From NCBI GenBank assembly GCA_947623845.1, contig CANQHM010000023.1, forward strand, positions 1 to 19,091: DNA of 19,091 bases, written 5' to 3'. This stretch comes from an uncultured Bacilli bacterium. GTDB taxonomy: Bacteria; Bacillota_I; Bacilli_A; RF39; UBA660. Each line of letters begins with the position of its first letter. Positions within the stretch are counted from its first letter, which is position 1. Shown piece by piece: positions 1 through 7,116 of the stretch. Made by a program: the position numbers and the translations under genes. The notes under the pieces were generated by a model. It was given only the letters and a program-made list of their open reading frames with translations. It was not told the origin of the DNA and made no database searches.

Positions 1-108
1 TTAAATCATTTAATTTTAAGTTTAATCTAAGCTACTCAAAATTGACTTTTTTTACTTAGTTTTCAAAGATCATTTCTTGCGCTATCTACTACTTTTCTTC
101 GATGCGCA
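1..108 (-). other. rRNA operon leader (16S gene lies beyond position 1)
   Basis: Read on the minus strand, this stretch follows a strong promoter and contains the motif GATCTTTGAAAACTAAGTAA (about 52-71), the 'CTTTGAAAACT' type sequence typical of Firmicutes rRNA leaders and spacers and linked to antitermination. No ORF is present. I infer that it is the transcribed leader of an rrn operon running out of the window to the left; the rRNA itself is not in view. Confidence 0.65.
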
Positions 109-113
109 CTAGT

Positions 114-142
114 AATATACCAAATTCCATTTTTATTGTCAA
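114..142 (-). promoter_or_regulatory. rrn promoter P2
   Basis: A consensus -35 TTGACA (137-142) and a -10 TATATT (114-119) are separated by exactly 17 bp. Upstream lie phased A/T tracts (two copies of TTTGCAAAAA within about 30 bp, 144-176) that resemble an UP element. Transcription should start near 107 and run leftwards into the rRNA leader. Confidence 0.8.
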
Positions 143-207
143 CACTTTTTTGCAAATTTTTTAAAATTTTTGCAAATGCCCATTTTATAGGGTTTTAAAT
201 GGAACGG

Positions 208-236
208 GAACGTATTACCCTTTTTGGGTTGCGTTC
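208..236. other. hairpin between rrn P1 and P2
   Basis: GAACG/CGTTC and inner ACCC/GGGT arms form a nested stem with a five-base T/A loop. On the plus strand it is followed by five T residues, so it could terminate rightward transcription. On the minus strand it lies in the leader of the P1 transcript. Its role is unclear. Confidence 0.4.
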
Positions 237-242
237 TTTTTA

Positions 243-271
243 AGTATATAACAAAATATATGCTGGTGCAA
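243..271 (-). promoter_or_regulatory. rrn promoter P1
   Basis: A -35 TTGCAC (266-271) and a -10 TATACT (243-248) are 17 bp apart, in the same orientation and about 130 bp upstream of P2. Tandem promoters are the usual arrangement in front of rRNA operons. Confidence 0.6.
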
Positions 272-274
272 GAA

Positions 275-318
275 AAAAATGCAAAATTTCGACATATTTA
301 CACAAACTTTGCATTTTT
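275..318 (-). terminator. intrinsic terminator after the DUF402 gene
   Basis: Two 11-bp perfectly complementary arms, AAAAATGCAAA and TTTGCATTTTT, flank a 22-nt loop just after the stop codon, and the second arm runs on into further T residues on the minus strand. The low-GC stem makes it a modest terminator. It separates the DUF402 gene from the rrn promoters. Confidence 0.55.
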
Positions 319-321
319 AGG

Positions 322-855
322 CTAATTACTAAGCATTTCTTGATATTTATGATAATAACTTTTAACTATTTCACTAGCAAAAGGTCCATCATTTTTCCTT
401 TTCATAGTTATCAATTTTGTTAATTCGTTACGGATTATAATATCAGTTACAGGCGGGTAATTCATTATTTTACGATGATAGTTATATTCATTACGATCTA
501 AAACTTTAAAACCGCCATCAGGAAAAACTCTTAAATCCAAATCATAATCAATATATTTAATAGTATTATTTTCGATAACAAAGGGAGAAGCAATATTACA
601 GTAATAAAATAATCCATAATCTTTTAACTGACCAATTATATTAAACCAATCATGTTTATAGAAGAACAATACTGCGGGTTCTTTGGTGATATGAATACGT
701 CCATCGTTTTCTCTAATTTGCGTCTTTTGATTAGCGCACACAATTTTTTCTTCATCTATTTCCAAAACAATGGCTTCATCACTAATACTATGAAGTGTTC
801 CATCATGTTTATAACAATGAATAGCTAATTTATCACCAACTTTAACATCTGCCAT
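322..855 (-). CDS. DUF402 family nucleoside di/triphosphatase-like protein (NtdP/YgaC type)
   Basis: The 177-residue protein matches the DUF402 family in length and motifs: the N-terminal VGDKLAIHCYKHDG segment (about 6-19), the central ITKEPAVLFFYKHDWFNII block (about 56-74), YYCNIASP (about 84-91) and the acidic DYDLDLRV stretch (about 103-110), which in this family supplies metal-binding acidic residues. Characterised homologues hydrolyse nucleoside di- and triphosphates in the cytoplasm; that activity is inferred here. Only 11 bp separate it from the upstream ctpA stop, and its ribosome binding site (AGGATG) overlaps the ctpA end, so the two are probably co-transcribed and translationally coupled. 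It ends in TAG, followed by a terminator. Confidence 0.82.
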   Translation of the reverse strand: MADVKVGDKLAIHCYKHDGTLHSISDEAIVLEIDEEKIVCANQKTQIRENDGRIHITKEPAVLFFYKHDWFNIIGQLKDYGLFYYCNIASPFVIENNTIKYIDYDLDLRVFPDGGFKVLDRNEYNYHRKIMNYPPVTDIIIRNELTKLITMKRKNDGPFASEIVKSYYHKYQEMLSN

Positions 856-866
856 TTTAGATCATC

Positions 867-2135
867 CTATTCTGTAATAACTTCTAGGGCTTTATTTAAT
901 TGTTCTTCATATAGATTAGTTATCATTTCATTATAAATATTTATTTCTTCTTCGGTGATATTAGGGTTTTCAATATCAGGTAAGGCACTTGTATCCAAAG
1001 TTACTTTATAATCAGGTTCTATTCCGATTTCATCTATACAAGTACCATTTGGTCTTAACCATTTAGCGCTAGTATATTTAATTAAAGTTTTATCATCAAA
1101 GCTTTTAGCATGTTGAACTTTGCCTTTACCAAAACTTTTTTCTCCAACTAAAGTAGCACCATAACTGTCTTTTAAGGCAGATGCTAATACTTCAGAGGCA
1201 CTAGCACTTTTACCATTAATTAAAACAACTATTTTATAATTTCTCTTTTCTTTGGTATTATCTTTAGTTTGACTAACTCCATTTTTATCTTCTAACCCAT
1301 AGATTACTTTACCTTTTTCTAAGAACAATTTAGCAATATCTTCAGTTTCTTCTAAATAACCACCGGTATTGTCTCGCAAATCAATAATTAAGCCATTTAT
1401 ATTTTCAGCTTCCAAAGTTTTTAAATCTTGTTTAACTTGTTTATAGATAGAACTACTAAAGACATCAATTTTTAAATACCCAATTTTTTGACTATTATAA
1501 TTATAGATATTGGTTTCAGTAGCGGGTTTTAAAATCTTTTTAGCAGTAACTTTATATTCAAGAATATTTTCTCCTCTTAGAACAGTAATAATGGTTTCTT
1601 TGTTTTCTTCTTTAATAATTTTAGTTACATTTTCAACATCTTTAGCATTTACTTCTTCACCATCTATTTTTTGGATAATGTCACCAACTTTTAAGCCCGC
1701 ACTTTCAGCAGGAGTATCTTTATATACTTTATTAATGGTAATGGTATTATTTATAGAATCGTATAAAATCCCAATTCCAATACCTACATATTCGCCCGCT
1801 AAATCTTCAGCTAAAGAAGCAGCTTCTTTACTATCCATATAAACAGAATATTGATCGCCTAAATAATTCATCATACCATTAATAGCGTTGTTAATAAGTT
1901 CTTCCTTATCCACATCTTCATAATATTCTTCTAAAACAGAAGCGTAAGAATTTAAAAATTGTTGAAGGTTAGTATCTTTTACTAAATCAGTGTAAGACAT
2001 ACCATTGGCAGTTTTATAATTACTAGTCACAATAATGCCGGTTGCTAAAGCCGTAAATATTCCGGTTGCTACTATAACAATAATAATTTCCGGTAAGTTA
2101 AATCCTCTTACAATTTTTTGGTTGTTATCTTTCAT
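867..2135 (-). CDS. ctpA: C-terminal processing peptidase CtpA-type, S41 family
   Basis: This is a membrane-anchored serine protease of 422 residues. An N-terminal membrane segment lies at about 14-36, a PDZ domain at about 112-195 (GIGIGI, TPAESAGLKVGD) and the S41 catalytic domain at about 215-385. The Ser/Lys dyad is visible in GKSASASE (Ser312) and FGKGKVQ (Lys337), with Gln341 also conserved. The fold faces the outside of the cell and trims or degrades envelope proteins. I place the start at the second ATG (2135): the first ATG, three codons upstream, lies inside the GAGGATG ribosome binding site. The stop is TAG, directly before the DUF402 gene. No strong promoter was recognised in the 60 bp upstream, although an AT-rich TATAAA is present. 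All catalytic residues are intact. Confidence 0.92.
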   Translation of the reverse strand: MKDNNQKIVRGFNLPEIIIVIVATGIFTALATGIIVTSNYKTANGMSYTDLVKDTNLQQFLNSYASVLEEYYEDVDKEELINNAINGMMNYLGDQYSVYMDSKEAASLAEDLAGEYVGIGIGILYDSINNTITINKVYKDTPAESAGLKVGDIIQKIDGEEVNAKDVENVTKIIKEENKETIITVLRGENILEYKVTAKKILKPATETNIYNYNSQKIGYLKIDVFSSSIYKQVKQDLKTLEAENINGLIIDLRDNTGGYLEETEDIAKLFLEKGKVIYGLEDKNGVSQTKDNTKEKRNYKIVVLINGKSASASEVLASALKDSYGATLVGEKSFGKGKVQHAKSFDDKTLIKYTSAKWLRPNGTCIDEIGIEPDYKVTLDTSALPDIENPNITEEEINIYNEMITNLYEEQLNKALEVITE

Positions 2136-2186
2136 ATGTATCATCCTCTATTTTATATTTTATCACTAAAATATATTCTAATAAAG

Positions 2187-2216
2187 AAAAAAGTTACTAG
2201 TTTTGTCTAGTAACTT
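2187..2216 (-). terminator. intrinsic terminator
   Basis: The arms AAGTTACTAG and CTAGTAACTT around a short loop are followed by TTTTTTC on the minus strand. The 5' arm includes the stop codon of the upstream gene, so the terminator begins inside the coding sequence. It insulates ctpA from the gene before it. Confidence 0.85.
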
Positions 2217-2697
2217 AAAATTCTACATTTAATTCTTTAATAGCTTTTTCGTAATCAGTAATTGTTTTAGTTATTTTTCCGTCTTTAACTCTTAAAAGAG
2301 TAAATTCTCCAAAGACCATATCTTTAATGCTGCCACTAACATCCGTTTTATCACCAACATGGCTTTTGTTTAAAGGATTGGATAAGTCAACATAGTATAG
2401 TGGGATTTCATCAGAACTACCACTTGTGTATTTAACTCCAAGATTATTATAACCATTATTTTCTACTTGGTCATATACTAAAACATAGTATTCTTTAACT
2501 GGTCTATTTAAAATAGTTCCAACAATAGCTGTATCATAACTAGTTGTTACTTCTTGTATTTTATCTTCATCATCATCTTTTTTAGTAAATAAGTCTTTAC
2601 TTACAAAGGCTCTTGTTAAAAAGTAAACAGCTACTCCACATACTAATACGACTGCTAAAATAATTAAAAAATTTCTTACTGCTTTTTTTTCTTCCAT
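2215..2697 (-). CDS. membrane-anchored thioredoxin-like protein lacking CxxC
   Basis: A 160-residue protein with one N-terminal membrane helix (about 9-31), a short charged acidic linker (KKDDDEDK, about 39-46) and an extracellular domain. The order of segments resembles a thioredoxin fold: a beta strand YYVLVYDQ (about 70-77), a middle strand IPLYYVDLSNP (about 98-108), then FTLLRVKDGKI (about 132-142) in the place of the usual 'PT-hhhh-ddG' segment. No cysteine pair is present at the active-site position, so a redox role is unlikely. The fold call is inference from pattern; the exact family is not recognised. The ribosome binding site AGGTGG and the ATG are well spaced. It has its own promoter and a terminator overlapping its stop, so it is monocistronic. 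Confidence 0.6.
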   Translation of the reverse strand: MEEKKAVRNFLIILAVVLVCGVAVYFLTRAFVSKDLFTKKDDDEDKIQEVTTSYDTAIVGTILNRPVKEYYVLVYDQVENNGYNNLGVKYTSGSSDEIPLYYVDLSNPLNKSHVGDKTDVSGSIKDMVFGEFTLLRVKDGKITKTITDYEKAIKELNVEF

Positions 2698-2714
2698 TTA
2701 AACCACCTATAGTT

Positions 2715-2743
2715 ATTATACACAAATAAAGATATAAATGCAA
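2715..2743 (-). promoter_or_regulatory. promoter of the thioredoxin-like gene
   Basis: A -35 TTGCAT (2738-2743) and a perfect -10 TATAAT (2715-2720) are 17 bp apart, ending about 18 bp before the start codon, so the untranslated leader is very short. Confidence 0.8.
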
Positions 2744-2747
2744 ATTA

Positions 2748-2773
2748 AAAACAGAAATTTTTTATTTCTGTTT
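2748..2773 (-). terminator. intrinsic terminator after the lipoprotein gene
   Basis: Complementary arms AAACAGAAA and TTTCTGTTT surround an A/T loop and are followed by T residues on the minus strand, immediately after the lipoprotein stop codon and just before the next promoter. Confidence 0.8.
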
Positions 2774-2782
2774 CAATCCAAA

Positions 2783-3772
2783 TTATTTTAGAGTGGTTAT
2801 GGTGCTTCCAATACTTTCAGCGATTGTTAATAATTCATTACTACTTAAATTGCCACTAGCTAAGTAATAGTCAATATTGTTACTTGTCCAATATAGGGAA
2901 TTCCCCGATAAAGCAGCAATGGTGTCGTTTAACATTAGAGGTTCGCCATAGACAGGAATTATTTCAAATTCATCCATTGGTTTACTCATTTCTTCGACTA
3001 AAACAAATTCTTTAGCACCACCGAAGGTTAATATAGCTCTCGTTCCATCATCGGTATCAATTAGCTCTTTACTTGATAAAAAGGTATCAGTTGGAACATA
3101 TAATGGATAGATAATATCTTCTAGGGAGGCAGAACTAGTTTCACTACAACAATCTTCTTTAATTAAGTTATCTAATTTAAATTCATCATCATCTAAACCG
3201 GCTTTATAATCTAACTTATTAACAACTAGTTTAATTTTAACTATATCACTACCATTAAATACTTCGACTTTTTTAAGATTAGAATTTTTATCTAAATAGA
3301 TTAATTGATATACCAATTCTTGGTTATTAGGGTAGTTAACATCAGTTCTAACAATATATTCATCATCTTTTACTTTAATATCTAATTTTTCCATATTTTT
3401 AATATCACTAACTAGCGAACTTAATAGGTAAGATTGGGAACCATTATTAGGCCAGTCGGATTGAAATTTAAAACTCTTATTTAAATTAGGGGTCACAACG
3501 TATATTCCTTCTGAGTTCTTCAAAATAACTTGTTCATGATTATTTATTTGGTTAATTAAGGATACTTTATAATTATCACTCTTTAAATAAGAAACATCTA
3601 TTTTATAAGTAAAAGTATCTTCGTCATTAAACATTTCTAAACTGCCATCTAGTTTATAACTTTTACTACTATTTACTTTGCTTTCAAAATCTTTAACAAC
3701 AGACTCATTAGTTTTCTTACCACACCCACTTATTAGAAAAACAAGAATAAACAATATTAAAACTTTTTTCAC
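2783..3772 (-). CDS. lipoprotein with LolA/RseB-like domain
   Basis: The 329-residue protein begins with a lipoprotein signal: basic MKK, a hydrophobic core and the lipobox LISGC with the modifiable Cys17. The following region (about 25-210) shows the alternating strand pattern and the 'ILKNSEGIYVVTPNLNKSFKF' type segment (about 83-103) seen in LolA/RseB-like and GerS-like lipoproteins. The C-terminal part (about 215-329) is the IIYPLYVPTDTFLSS... module often appended in this group, DUF4367-like in layout. Such proteins are anchored on the outer face of the membrane; some act in spore germination or envelope stress sensing, but the specific role here is not known. The start codon is GTG, placed by the AAGGAG site 9 nt upstream. 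Confidence 0.75.
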   Translation of the reverse strand: MKKVLILFILVFLISGCGKKTNESVVKDFESKVNSSKSYKLDGSLEMFNDEDTFTYKIDVSYLKSDNYKVSLINQINNHEQVILKNSEGIYVVTPNLNKSFKFQSDWPNNGSQSYLLSSLVSDIKNMEKLDIKVKDDEYIVRTDVNYPNNQELVYQLIYLDKNSNLKKVEVFNGSDIVKIKLVVNKLDYKAGLDDDEFKLDNLIKEDCCSETSSASLEDIIYPLYVPTDTFLSSKELIDTDDGTRAILTFGGAKEFVLVEEMSKPMDEFEIIPVYGEPLMLNDTIAALSGNSLYWTSNNIDYYLASGNLSSNELLTIAESIGSTITTLK

Positions 3773-3878
3773 TACAACACACTCCTTTTCTAATAAAATA
3801 TATTTTAGTTTTTTTTAAATATTCATGTATATTATAAGTATTTTAGTTCATACTAAGATTAGAAAAGAGGATGAGTTT

Positions 3879-4085
3879 ATGCAAATAATTCAAAAGATAG
3901 CATTAGTTTTCACTATTATAGGAGCAGTTAACTGGGGTTTAATTGGTTTATTTGATTTTAACTTAGTTAATATGATATTTGGTGGAATGGAAATGTTAGA
4001 AAAAATAGTATATATTATTGTAGGAGTTTGTGGTCTTATTAATATAGGTATACTATTTACGGAATTATATCAAGGAGAACATTAA
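3879..4085 (+). CDS. DUF378 family small membrane protein
   Basis: A 68-residue protein with two membrane helices (about 6-25 and 40-60) and the DUF378 signature AVNWGLIGLFDFNLV near the end of the first. Its molecular function is unknown. The start is set at 3879 because AGAGGATG precedes it at normal spacing; an upstream in-frame ATG at 3825 has no ribosome binding site. It is the only plus-strand gene in the first 6.7 kb, is transcribed divergently from the lipoprotein gene and converges on the nuclease gene, ending in its own strong terminator. A TATATT/TATTAT box near 3828-3835 may be its -10, without a clear -35. Confidence 0.85.
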   Translation: MQIIQKIALVFTIIGAVNWGLIGLFDFNLVNMIFGGMEMLEKIVYIIVGVCGLINIGILFTELYQGEH

Positions 4086-4089
4086 AAAG

Positions 4090-4115
4090 ATTCCTTATTT
4101 TTTAAGGAATTTTTT
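4090..4115 (+). terminator. intrinsic terminator after DUF378 gene
   Basis: ATTCCTTA and TAAGGAAT arms with a five-T loop are followed by a TTTTT tail, five bases after the stop codon. It separates this gene from the convergent nuclease gene. Confidence 0.85.
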
Positions 4116-4123
4116 AATTTATA

Positions 4124-5014
4124 CTATAAAGATTTTGAAAATTTAATCTTTATTTTTTCCGCATTTTCTAAACTAAGATTAGTTATAGCACATACATCTT
4201 CAACACTATAACCTCTTTTTAACATGTTGGTAGCTATTTTTTTTATACCTTTTTCTTCACCTTCTTTTATTCCTTCAATTTTACCTTCTCTAAGTCCTTC
4301 AATTTTGTATGTGTTTAATAATATTCTTTGTTCTAAATCGACATCTCGGTATCCTAATGGTAATTTTTTACTATATTTCATAATCTCTTCTCCTACTCCT
4401 TTCAATATTTTATCTTTTTTTCCTATTTCTAATATCTTTTCTTTATCTTCTAATATCATTATCTTTAAATAATCTAATAATTTAATCTCTTCACTTTCAG
4501 TATACTTCTTGTTTTGCAAATAGTCAAGTAATATGTGATATATCTCCATTCTCTGTAACGGGTATTTCTCTTTATATATTCCTTCTTCTAATATATATTT
4601 ATTTTTTAATTCTTTTCCATAGTTATTAAAACAATCAAAATTTATTTGAATAAACTTTTCATCTATACTATATTTTTCTCCTTCTATATTTATATTATTA
4701 TTTAATAAACACAAATAACTAAAGTTTTTAACCATTAATTCTTTATAATAAAATCTATTCATTTCCAAATTAATAATATAATTATCACATTTAACCACAA
4801 TATCACTTCTTTCATGTTTATTCTTCTTATTATTTTCTCCTAAAGTAGTATCTATATATTCTAATTTTTTTAATTTTTCTAGAGGTATTTTAGTAATATA
4901 ATGAATTAAATTAATTAAATATCTTTTATTAGTATGCATAATATGAAAAAACATTTTATCATTAGTTATTGGTACTATTTGCTCTTCTTTATTATCTTTT
5001 TCTTTTTTAGGCAT
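4124..5014 (-). CDS. Rpn/PD-(D/E)XK nuclease family transposase-like protein
   Basis: The 296-residue protein has the family layout: N-terminal NDKMFFHIM segment (about 18-26), the nuclease core with the Asp of ERSDIVVK (about 71) and the following strand IINLEMNR (about 80-87) giving the E-x-N variant of the usual E-x-Q/K, a helical middle part, and the C-terminal repetitive EGLREGKIEGIKEGEEKG tail (about 238-256) that is a hallmark of these 'recombination-promoting nuclease' genes. Related Rpn proteins cleave DNA and promote RecA-independent recombination; activity here is inferred. The start at 5014 follows GAAAGGAG; the longer version has no site. It is extremely AT-rich and lies in an accessory stretch, consistent with transfer. 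Confidence 0.82.
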   Translation of the reverse strand: MPKKEKDNKEEQIVPITNDKMFFHIMHTNKRYLINLIHYITKIPLEKLKKLEYIDTTLGENNKKNKHERSDIVVKCDNYIINLEMNRFYYKELMVKNFSYLCLLNNNINIEGEKYSIDEKFIQINFDCFNNYGKELKNKYILEEGIYKEKYPLQRMEIYHILLDYLQNKKYTESEEIKLLDYLKIMILEDKEKILEIGKKDKILKGVGEEIMKYSKKLPLGYRDVDLEQRILLNTYKIEGLREGKIEGIKEGEEKGIKKIATNMLKRGYSVEDVCAITNLSLENAEKIKIKFSKSL

Positions 5015-5041
5015 ATATATTTCTCCTTTCAGGTATATGAA

Positions 5042-5070
5042 ACTATACATCAAATAAAATCAAAAGTAAA
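5042..5070 (-). promoter_or_regulatory. promoter of the PDDEXK gene
   Basis: A -35 TTTACT (5065-5070) and a -10 TATAGT (5042-5047) are spaced 17 bp apart, just upstream of the GAAAGGAG site. The box lies at the edge of the duplicated module described separately. Confidence 0.5.
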
Positions 5071-5152
5071 ACTACAGATTTTGCGAGTTTGGGCTCCAAA
5101 TTAAAAAATTGGCATTTCCCAAATATATGGGAAATTTTTAAAACTTTATCAC

Positions 5153-5180
5153 ACCAAAAATACCTTACAAAGTAAGGTAT
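5153..5180 (-). terminator. intrinsic terminator-like hairpin
   Basis: A perfect 9-bp stem, ATACCTTAC/GTAAGGTAT with a three-base loop, runs into TTTTTGG on the minus strand. It lies about 110 bp after the surface protein stop and could act as a second terminator for it, or end a short RNA starting in the gap. Confidence 0.6.
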
Positions 5181-5245
5181 AATCTAAGATTAACTAATAT
5201 TTATTAAACTTTTAAAATCAAAATACAGATTTTGCTCCTTTTTTA

Positions 5246-5274
5246 AGAAAAAGCCTTCCAATTTTAAAAATTGG
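5246..5274 (-). terminator. weak terminator after surface protein gene
   Basis: On the minus strand, CCAATTTTTAAAATTGG forms an AT-rich stem followed after five bases by CTTTTTC, 15 nt beyond the surface protein stop codon. It also belongs to the duplicated module. Confidence 0.4.
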
Positions 5275-5288
5275 TAAAATTTAATTTT

Positions 5289-6608
5289 TTACGTTGATAA
5301 TACATATGGATTTTCATATGTTCCATCTCCACTTGTTATTTTTGTATCATAGGTTAGATATAAGGTAGGGTAAACCGAATTCTGTCCGGTCGCATAGTTG
5401 TGGTAAAAATGACCGAAGTTGTACAGAACAAATACAAGGTTGGAGTCTGCTAAATACGGCGTGATAGTCCATGGATAATCCATACTATATAACCAATTAT
5501 TATTTTTAGCACAATTAGTTTGATATGTTTCATTTCTCCAATCATATATAGCTGTATTTAAACATCCTGCTCTATCAGTTATTGGGTCATCTTTTAAGCC
5601 ACTTGTGGCATATCCATAATCACTTGCATACATTAATCCGATATATCCATTCCAGGTTGCTTGAGCACCATTTGATACTTCAGTTCCTCGTTCCGCTGTA
5701 TAATAATCAGGAGCTTTAGCAATAGGATAATTCGCTGAAGATATTCCTCCGATTTGCCATGTTACTTGTTCTATCATTCCTTGAGTTGCACCCGTTATTC
5801 CTTTTGCACTACTTAGTATATTCCCACTATAATAATTTTCTAAACTTGTTTTTAAAGTAGCATTCGCCCAATTATTCGAGCCATTTTCTCCTCCTGATGA
5901 ATCCCATGCTATACCTCCTATCCTATCTGCTCTTCTTATTTTTACTAGATTTTGGAGAGTAGTTGGTTCATCAGCACTTACTTTTACAATTTGGTTAAAT
6001 GAACCAATAATTCGCCATTTCTCACATTTGTGGTCATCATCAGTAGCGTTTTCTTGTGTTAAGTTTTCATAATCATCACAGTTAAACCAGATATAATTTG
6101 CGGGATCTTTTCCATAGTATCTAGCATTACTATCTGGATCATCAAAAGCTAAAATATTTGTAAATTTTTCTCCTTCTTCTAATAAACATTCAGACATTTC
6201 TTTTCCTTCACATGATTTCATATGAAACGGACTTTTTACAAAAAATACAGTACATTTATCTGGCCCTTTTATACTAGCATTTAAATTCCAAGTATCGGTA
6301 TCCCAACTATCATTTATTATATTACCATTTTCACATTCGATATGGGAATATACATATCCCTCTTCTTTAGTAGGAAATTTATTTGTCGATTTTTCTTGGT
6401 CATCTAATTTAACTGATAAAATAATATCTTTTCTATAGAATTTATCTACAGTAGTATAAATAATTCTTTTATTATATTTTATTTGATATAAGGCATAACT
6501 ACTTCCTATGGCTACTATTAATAGTAATAAACATACACCTAATATTACTTTATTTTTATTTCCTTTTTGAATTTTATTTAATTCTTTTTCTGGGTTAAAA
6601 GTTCTCAT
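5289..6608 (-). CDS. membrane-anchored surface protein, unrecognised family
   Basis: A 439-residue protein with a basic cytoplasmic tail, one membrane helix (about 20-42, ending in SSYALYQ) and a long extracellular part. The outer region begins with a beta-rich segment containing Cys92 and Cys119, then Cys133/Cys141 (about 130-145), and from about 170 a Trp- and Gly-rich domain starting with NYIWFNC and EKWRIIGSF, with IAWDSSGGENGSNNW and GYIGLMYASDYGYATSG further on. It ends in a SGDGTYENPYVLS-like signature that I associate with a large group of anchored proteins in uncultured gut Firmicutes. The WRIIG and YPW.ITPYL pattern recalls formylglycine-generating-enzyme or C-type-lectin-like folds, but this is not certain and no function is assigned. 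RBS AGAGGT. It is divergent from the XRE regulator, with a palindrome between them. Confidence 0.65.
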   Translation of the reverse strand: MRTFNPEKELNKIQKGNKNKVILGVCLLLLIVAIGSSYALYQIKYNKRIIYTTVDKFYRKDIILSVKLDDQEKSTNKFPTKEEGYVYSHIECENGNIINDSWDTDTWNLNASIKGPDKCTVFFVKSPFHMKSCEGKEMSECLLEEGEKFTNILAFDDPDSNARYYGKDPANYIWFNCDDYENLTQENATDDDHKCEKWRIIGSFNQIVKVSADEPTTLQNLVKIRRADRIGGIAWDSSGGENGSNNWANATLKTSLENYYSGNILSSAKGITGATQGMIEQVTWQIGGISSANYPIAKAPDYYTAERGTEVSNGAQATWNGYIGLMYASDYGYATSGLKDDPITDRAGCLNTAIYDWRNETYQTNCAKNNNWLYSMDYPWTITPYLADSNLVFVLYNFGHFYHNYATGQNSVYPTLYLTYDTKITSGDGTYENPYVLST

Positions 6609-6662
6609 ATAATCTACCTCTAATTTATTATAACTATTATTTTATTTATAAAGTTTTATCTA

Positions 6663-6676
6663 TAACCAATTGGTTA
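6663..6676. promoter_or_regulatory. 14-bp palindrome, candidate operator
   Basis: TAACCAATTGGTTA is a perfect palindrome lying 54 bp from the surface protein start and 61 bp from the XRE regulator start, the only such site in this divergent intergenic region. Small XRE regulators bind palindromes of this size as dimers, so it is a candidate site for the neighbouring regulator. Control of both genes is inference. No clear -35/-10 pair could be fixed for either gene. Confidence 0.5.
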
Positions 6677-6737
6677 AGTAGGAAACAATATAGATTTTTT
6701 ATATGCAATAATTTGGTAAGAGGTATTACTAAAAAAT

Positions 6738-6965
6738 ATGAATATAGATAGGTTAAAAGAAATTAGAGAAGATAAAGATTTATATCAAAAAGATATTGCT
6801 AAAGTATTAAAAATTAATCAAGTAGTCTATAGTAGATATGAAACTGGTTTAAGACTTATACCAATAGATAAGTTATGTAAGTTAGCAGAGTTTTATAATA
6901 CTTCTGTAGATTATTTGCTAAATTTAACTGATGAAAGAAAACCTTATCCTAGAAAGAGAATATAA
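6738..6965 (+). CDS. XRE family helix-turn-helix regulator
   Basis: A 75-residue single-domain DNA-binding protein. The Cro/C1-type helix-turn-helix occupies about 15-37 (YQKDIAKVLKINQVVYSRYETG), followed by the typical tail LCKLAEFYNTSVDYLLNLTDE (about 46-66) and a basic C-terminus PYPRKRI. It is likely a dimeric repressor of itself and the divergent surface protein gene. The AAGAGG site lies 14 nt from the ATG, longer than normal, and no better start exists in frame. It originally converged on cdaR with a shared bidirectional terminator; that terminator was duplicated by the IS1182 insertion just downstream. Confidence 0.85.
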   Translation: MNIDRLKEIREDKDLYQKDIAKVLKINQVVYSRYETGLRLIPIDKLCKLAEFYNTSVDYLLNLTDERKPYPRKRI

Positions 6966-6967
6966 AA

Positions 6968-6995
6968 AAACAAATAAGTTTTGGCTTATTTGTTT
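6968..6995 (+). repeat. left 28-bp target duplication; also a terminator hairpin
   Basis: Exactly the same 28 bases occur here and at 8668-8695, in the same orientation (loop TTTTGG in both), directly abutting the IS ends. The sequence is itself a hairpin with arms AAACAAATAAG and CTTATTTGTTT. It lies two bases after the XRE stop codon region and serves as that gene's terminator, but after insertion its T tail is cut to three bases by the IS end. Confidence 0.85.
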
Positions 6996-7065
6996 CAGAC
7001 TGTTGACAAATGAAAAATTTGAAAACAGTCTTTTATTATTTTAAGAAATATATTATAATAAAAAT

Positions 7066-7116
7066 GTAAGGTTGCTTATTATTCCTAAAAAAAAGCTTAC
7101 AAACCTTACTTTTTTT
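7066..7116 (+). terminator. internal terminator guarding the transposase gene
   Basis: GTAAGGTT (7066-7073) pairs with AACCTTAC (7102-7109), which is followed by seven T residues. It would stop transcripts entering from the XRE side before they reach the transposase gene. The -35 box of the transposase promoter (TTACTT) overlaps its 3' arm. Confidence 0.65.

Larger units (their letters stand above)
5056..5274. repeat. imperfect ~60-bp direct repeat flanking two hairpins
   Basis: The noncoding gap between the nuclease and surface protein genes contains two related modules. Copy A (5056-5110) has AAAATCAAAA, then TACAGATTTTGC (5073-5084), then a CCAA...TTGG inverted repeat. Copy B (5214-5274) has AAAATCAAAA immediately followed by TACAGATTTTGC (5224-5235) and the inverted repeat CCAATTTTAAAAATTGG (5258-5274). 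Between them lie a hairpin with ATTTCCCA/TGGGAAAT arms (5114-5135) and another with ATACCTTAC/GTAAGGTAT arms. No ORF was seen. The pattern suggests duplication of a terminator-bearing tail or a decayed small mobile element. Confidence 0.55.

Noticed and set aside
144..176. Repeated TTTGCAAAAA motifs as a possible short repeat array or CRISPR
   Set aside because: Only two copies at helical phasing just upstream of a perfect promoter; better explained as an UP element.
1510..1842. Plus-strand ORF of 110 codons opposite ctpA
   Set aside because: It lies fully antisense to the conserved PDZ region of ctpA and has no ribosome binding site or family resemblance.
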